The notes under the pieces are model-generated. The model did not search any database. It was not told where the DNA came from and saw only the letters and a program-made list of their open reading frames with translations. A stretch of 64,000 nt of DNA from Himantopus leucocephalus (Eukaryota > Chordata > Aves > Charadriiformes > Recurvirostridae): contig RSEF01000001.1 of the NCBI GenBank assembly GCA_003993805.1, positions 148,931,545 to 148,995,544 of the forward strand. Direction: 5' to 3'. Shown here one piece after another: positions 60,566-64,000 of the stretch (the first letter of the stretch is position 1; each line of letters begins with the position of its first letter). The position numbers were made by a program, and so were the translations under genes.

Positions 60566-61969
60566 AAAATAAAATGAGTGCATATTTACTGATTGCGTCA
60601 TAATTTTGCATATGAGATTTCATTAGTCTTAAATGTATGCTTCCTGGAGTAGGAGAATGTTACTGACATGATGTACTGCCTAGGTATTTATTTCCAAGTT
60701 GAAAAATACGTCTTACCTTTTCTATTTGTCATTAGTATAACCCAGATCTCTTCAAGTGAAAACCTACTTCCTGGGAGAAAAGGAGGTGTTAAAGGACTGC
60801 ATCTTTTCTTCATTGCTCTTTCTCCCCATTTTCACCATCCAGTGCAGAGTGCTGTCTGGATAACATGATCCGGTTGTTTACCTGCATTTGCACTCTCCTC
60901 TTTCAATTTGCAAAGCACACGAACCCAGCCCTGCCCAAGCAAGTCAGTTGGTTTGCGTTTCTTTTTTTAACCTTAGGAAAATAGCTGTTGTTTAAAATAT
61001 ATAAATGCTTCAGTGCTACTGATCAGTTGGATTTTAATAGACTCCATGTGACATGGATTTACAGATATGGTTGCACTCTTTTGTTTGGACACTAATCAGC
61101 TTTATGCGCTGGGTCCTAATCCACTGGACTTGACCTGTAATTTGCAGCCATTTGAACTAAGTCAAGATGTTGAGACCTGAAAAGTGTCTCTGAAATTGCA
61201 GTTTTCTGCATGGAGATAATTGTGCATCTAATTTTGTGTTCCCTCCTGGAAAAGAAGTTCTGGAAAAGCGGTAGTAAAACTCAGTATTAACACCTCAGTT
61301 CCACAAACACACAAATTTATAACAAGAGGAGTGATTTGGTTACTCTGATGTTACTGCTTGTAATGTAGTTTGGCAGAAGAATGGAGCTTTGAAATTCCCT
61401 TGAAAAAATGAACATCCCCATTTCAAAGTTACTTTAGATATTTGTCAGGAAGAAATTGTTTTCCTTCTGATTTTGTTTGTTTGGTGACTTCATATATGGG
61501 ATTATTATTTTCTTGGTTTAAAAATGGCTGTGGAAAATACTTGCATTAATCATTCTAAAACTGAAAGTCCCCTGACACATTTGTTTGGATAAATCCAGTG
61601 GCCTCCCATGTTGCATTGCAACTACCAAATCTTTCATTTGTTATGAGAATTACTTTATGTAGGACTGAGCTCACAAGCAGAAAGAGTCCTTAAGGAAGAG
61701 GTTTAATGATTTCATACCCACCTTTGGGAAAAATCTATCTTGTATTGCTCCTGTCAATGCATTACATTTGGCTGCAGTGTAATTAATCACTCATTATGTC
61801 GCTTAGTTTCCTTGGCCTTTTCCCCGTATTTCTCCATGCAGTTAAAAGTGCAAAGCAGCATAGTTTTGTGCAAAACCTTCCCTGCTTTTCAGTGCATATA
61901 TCAGATATGGATCTTCATAGCAGTCTGTGGGGTTCTCTTCTGCATCGGAAATGGGTAACCACTTACTGC
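60566..61969. other. Probable intron sequence
   Basis: Follows the exon donor. AT-rich, with no further exon recognised. Open frames are short and random. Confidence 0.5.
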
Positions 61970-62182
61970 TTTTTTTTTTTTTTAAATGTTCTGTCTCTCA
62001 CAAATTTTTGATGCTCTGAGAGATTTTGTCTTTCCCCCCACACGGGTAGCATGACTTTGGTAGTCTCCTATGAANTTTTTTTTTTTTTTTTTAAATGTTC
62101 TGTCTCTCACAAATTTTTCATGCTCTGAGAGATTTTGTCTTTCCCTCCACATGGGTAGCATGACTTTGGTAGTCTCCTATGA
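61970..62182. repeat. Direct duplication with T-run around a single N
   Basis: A T-run followed by TAAATGTTCTGTCTCTCAC and continuing to CTCCTATGA occurs at 61970-62074 and again at 62076-62182, separated by an N at 62075. The copies differ by three substitutions and by T-run length. It is a contig-overlap join; the frames across it repeat the peptide MFCLSQIF-like region falsely. Confidence 0.85.
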
Positions 62183-64000
62183 GTTTCTATTTAGAAGATC
62201 TTTTGAGAGTTTAAATACATTTTATCTTTTTATTCTCACATTTTCCATTGCAGTGGCAGATTTAGCAATAATGAATTGATTTGGTAATTCACCAAAGACC
62301 GAATTTTTCTGTGTCGCCCAAACCTGGTGGATCTTTGCAATTGTACTTCCAGAATTTCTCCAATGCCTCTTTGGTACAGTGCCTTGAGAAGCGATAGCTT
62401 CCATTGATGTTGCATACAAATGCTTAACCCGGAGTTGCTCTTTATTCCTCTAAATTCTCTGTTGCCAAAGATCTTTTAAACAATAATTTTTCTTACATTG
62501 CCTTGTACTCTTTTGTGATTTCCTTGTAGCTTCGTTTTATTTCAGATGACCTCTGTTTCTGATAATTACACAACTGTACTGGTTGAACACTTACAGATAA
62601 TATTATTTTCTGCTATTACATTTCTGTTCAGGGATTTTTTTGTGCGTCTACCTTGCATGATAGCATTTATACTCCATTCATTTAGTAACTTTGGGTATAT
62701 ACACTCTGTTTTTATTCCAATGGATTTTCTGAGTATGCTTTGCCATTCAGGGCTCGGTAGTTGCCCACAGGAAAGGTCAGCACTTTGTACTTATTCATCC
62801 TTGTATATATTTATCTACTTCTTGTTTTTAAGCATTGCTCATATCTTCTGGTTAACCATACCCAAGCATTTTTAAAAATCACTGTGCTGATTCTCTTAAT
62901 TTTAATTCCTTTTTTTTCCCCCCTTCTTTTAACTTCAGGCATTTCAAACATGTCCCCCTCTGCTTTTATCCTCTTTCTTCCATCTTCCACTGCCTTATTA
63001 TCATTTATGGAGATGTCTTACATGCTTCATGTCTCTCCATGTATAAAATATTGTAGGAGCACCCCCTGAGGGGAAAATACTCCAGCACTACTCAAACAGC
63101 AGAATCTATATTTCTTTCCTTCCTTCAGGGCTTCTGTATTGACAGGGGTGTCGGGTTGGTCAGTAAGGGTACAGAGGGCCAGGACATTGGAAGGAGTCGG
63201 GTTCTCAACCAGGTTGTGTCAGTAGAGTGAAAAGAAAACCGTGTTGGCTCTTATTTGTTGCCAACAACAAACGTTAAGCAAAAATAGCCCAGATAGTAGC
63301 ATATGGTGCCCTACTTCTCAGGGTTTCTGTCAATGGTTGTTTCTGGTGTACTCTTCTCTGCCCTTTTGAGTTATTAAAGATCATCTGCCCCACGGATACT
63401 TGCTGAGCAGACTCTTAGTCCACGATGGCAGAGGGGGTGAGCAACCGGGAAGGTGCTCGATTGTGCCGTGCAGGCCATTAGCCTGGCACAGTTGGTGAAA
63501 GGCGGCTGTTTCCCTGTGGGTAGCAGCGGCACCAGCATCTCCCCCAGCCTCAGGAGTTAGGAGGGACAGCATTGCCCATCTTTCAGGTGATGAGCTGGGC
63601 TCTGGGAAGAAGAGCGTAAGGCCTGGCGCTGCTGGTCTCCATAAGGATGCGCCTGCCGTGCTCACATCACCTTCCCTGAACAGTGGTCACCATGTCACCC
63701 AAAGTCAGAGTTGACCTCCCTCGGCATGTGTCACAGCGAGCTGGAAGTATTATCCAGGTCCATTCTATGGTGTTTTTTGAACAAGCATTTTTACCGTTTA
63801 TTTTACAAAGAGAGTTATCTTCCATTTCTGGGCAACTGGTCCAAAACAAACACTCCACACTGTGGACGTGGGTGTGCTGACACAAAAGGCTGGGAGCATG
63901 GACTTACCTACCCAGGCAGGTCCCTAGTCCTCATGCCCATAAGGAATGTCTTCTTTCTGTTTCTTTTGGAGTTTTTGTGGGTCTTTTTTTTTTTTTTTTT
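62183..64000. other. Non-coding stretch to window end
   Basis: AT-rich to about 63.4 kb, then a more GC-balanced segment at 63.4-63.7 kb whose minus-strand frame (63381-63665) has no recognisable domain. The window ends in a T-run (63984-64000). No exon following the one at 60.49 kb was found. Confidence 0.5.

Noticed and set aside
62546..63069. Overlapping forward frames of 102-109 codons rich in Phe, Ile and Leu
   Set aside because: T-rich DNA gives hydrophobic frames by chance; no transmembrane-protein family or retrotransposon motif is recognisable.
1..64000. CRISPR array, prokaryotic operon, tRNA or rRNA gene, endogenous retrovirus
   Set aside because: No regularly spaced repeats with unique spacers, no operon-like coding density, no cloverleaf or rRNA words, and no retroviral gag, pol or env motifs or paired LTRs were seen.

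Overview
This window is vertebrate nuclear DNA, most likely from a bird and probably a neoavian. It has long AT-rich stretches without genes and 5'-truncated CR1 retrotransposons whose 3' ends carry the familiar avian motif (AATCATAGAAT, then GGTTGGAA, then AGTCCAACC). It also has eroded MIR-like SINE copies and a few isolated CpG-rich patches. I see no prokaryotic genes, operons, CRISPR arrays, tRNA or rRNA genes, and no complete protein-coding gene. Nearly all long open frames have random-looking composition and are not reported as genes.

Layout. 1-5.5 kb: AT-rich, nothing recognised. 5.5 kb: MIR-like SINE. 7.4-7.8 kb: GC-enriched block ending in a good splice donor. 9.7 kb: 100-N gap. 11.8-12.0 kb: duplication around a single N. 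13.3-13.8 kb and 19.4-19.7 kb: CpG-rich patches. 20-32 kb: mostly featureless, with a perfect short hairpin at 25.4 kb and a second MIR-like SINE at 25.1 kb. 32.0-34.7 kb: the most structured part, with a short CR1, an intron-like 157-bp segment holding a 74-bp near-perfect hairpin, and a strong CpG-island/homopyrimidine block. 37.5-37.7 kb: another CpG-rich block with a donor. 40-48 kb: several single-N joins flanked by duplications, plus CR1 copies at 42.2 and 45.8-46.6 kb and a 100-N gap. 53.2-53.7 kb: a forward CR1 fragment. 56.4 kb: MIR-like SINE. 60.5 kb: the only convincing coding exon (72 bp, + strand, lysine/arginine-rich). 62 kb: another single-N duplication.

Interpretation. The simplest reading is the 5' part or a large intron of one plus-strand gene. 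Several CpG-rich blocks could be alternative promoters or first exons, and a small internal exon lies at 60.49 kb. I cannot name the gene with confidence.

Most repeated structure here is best explained by assembly. Seven of eleven single-N positions sit between near-identical direct copies, two lie in homopolymers, one joins two such copies within a triplet, and one has no visible duplication. I found no clear new biological system. The most worthwhile biological lead is the hairpin inside the intron-like segment at 32.5 kb.
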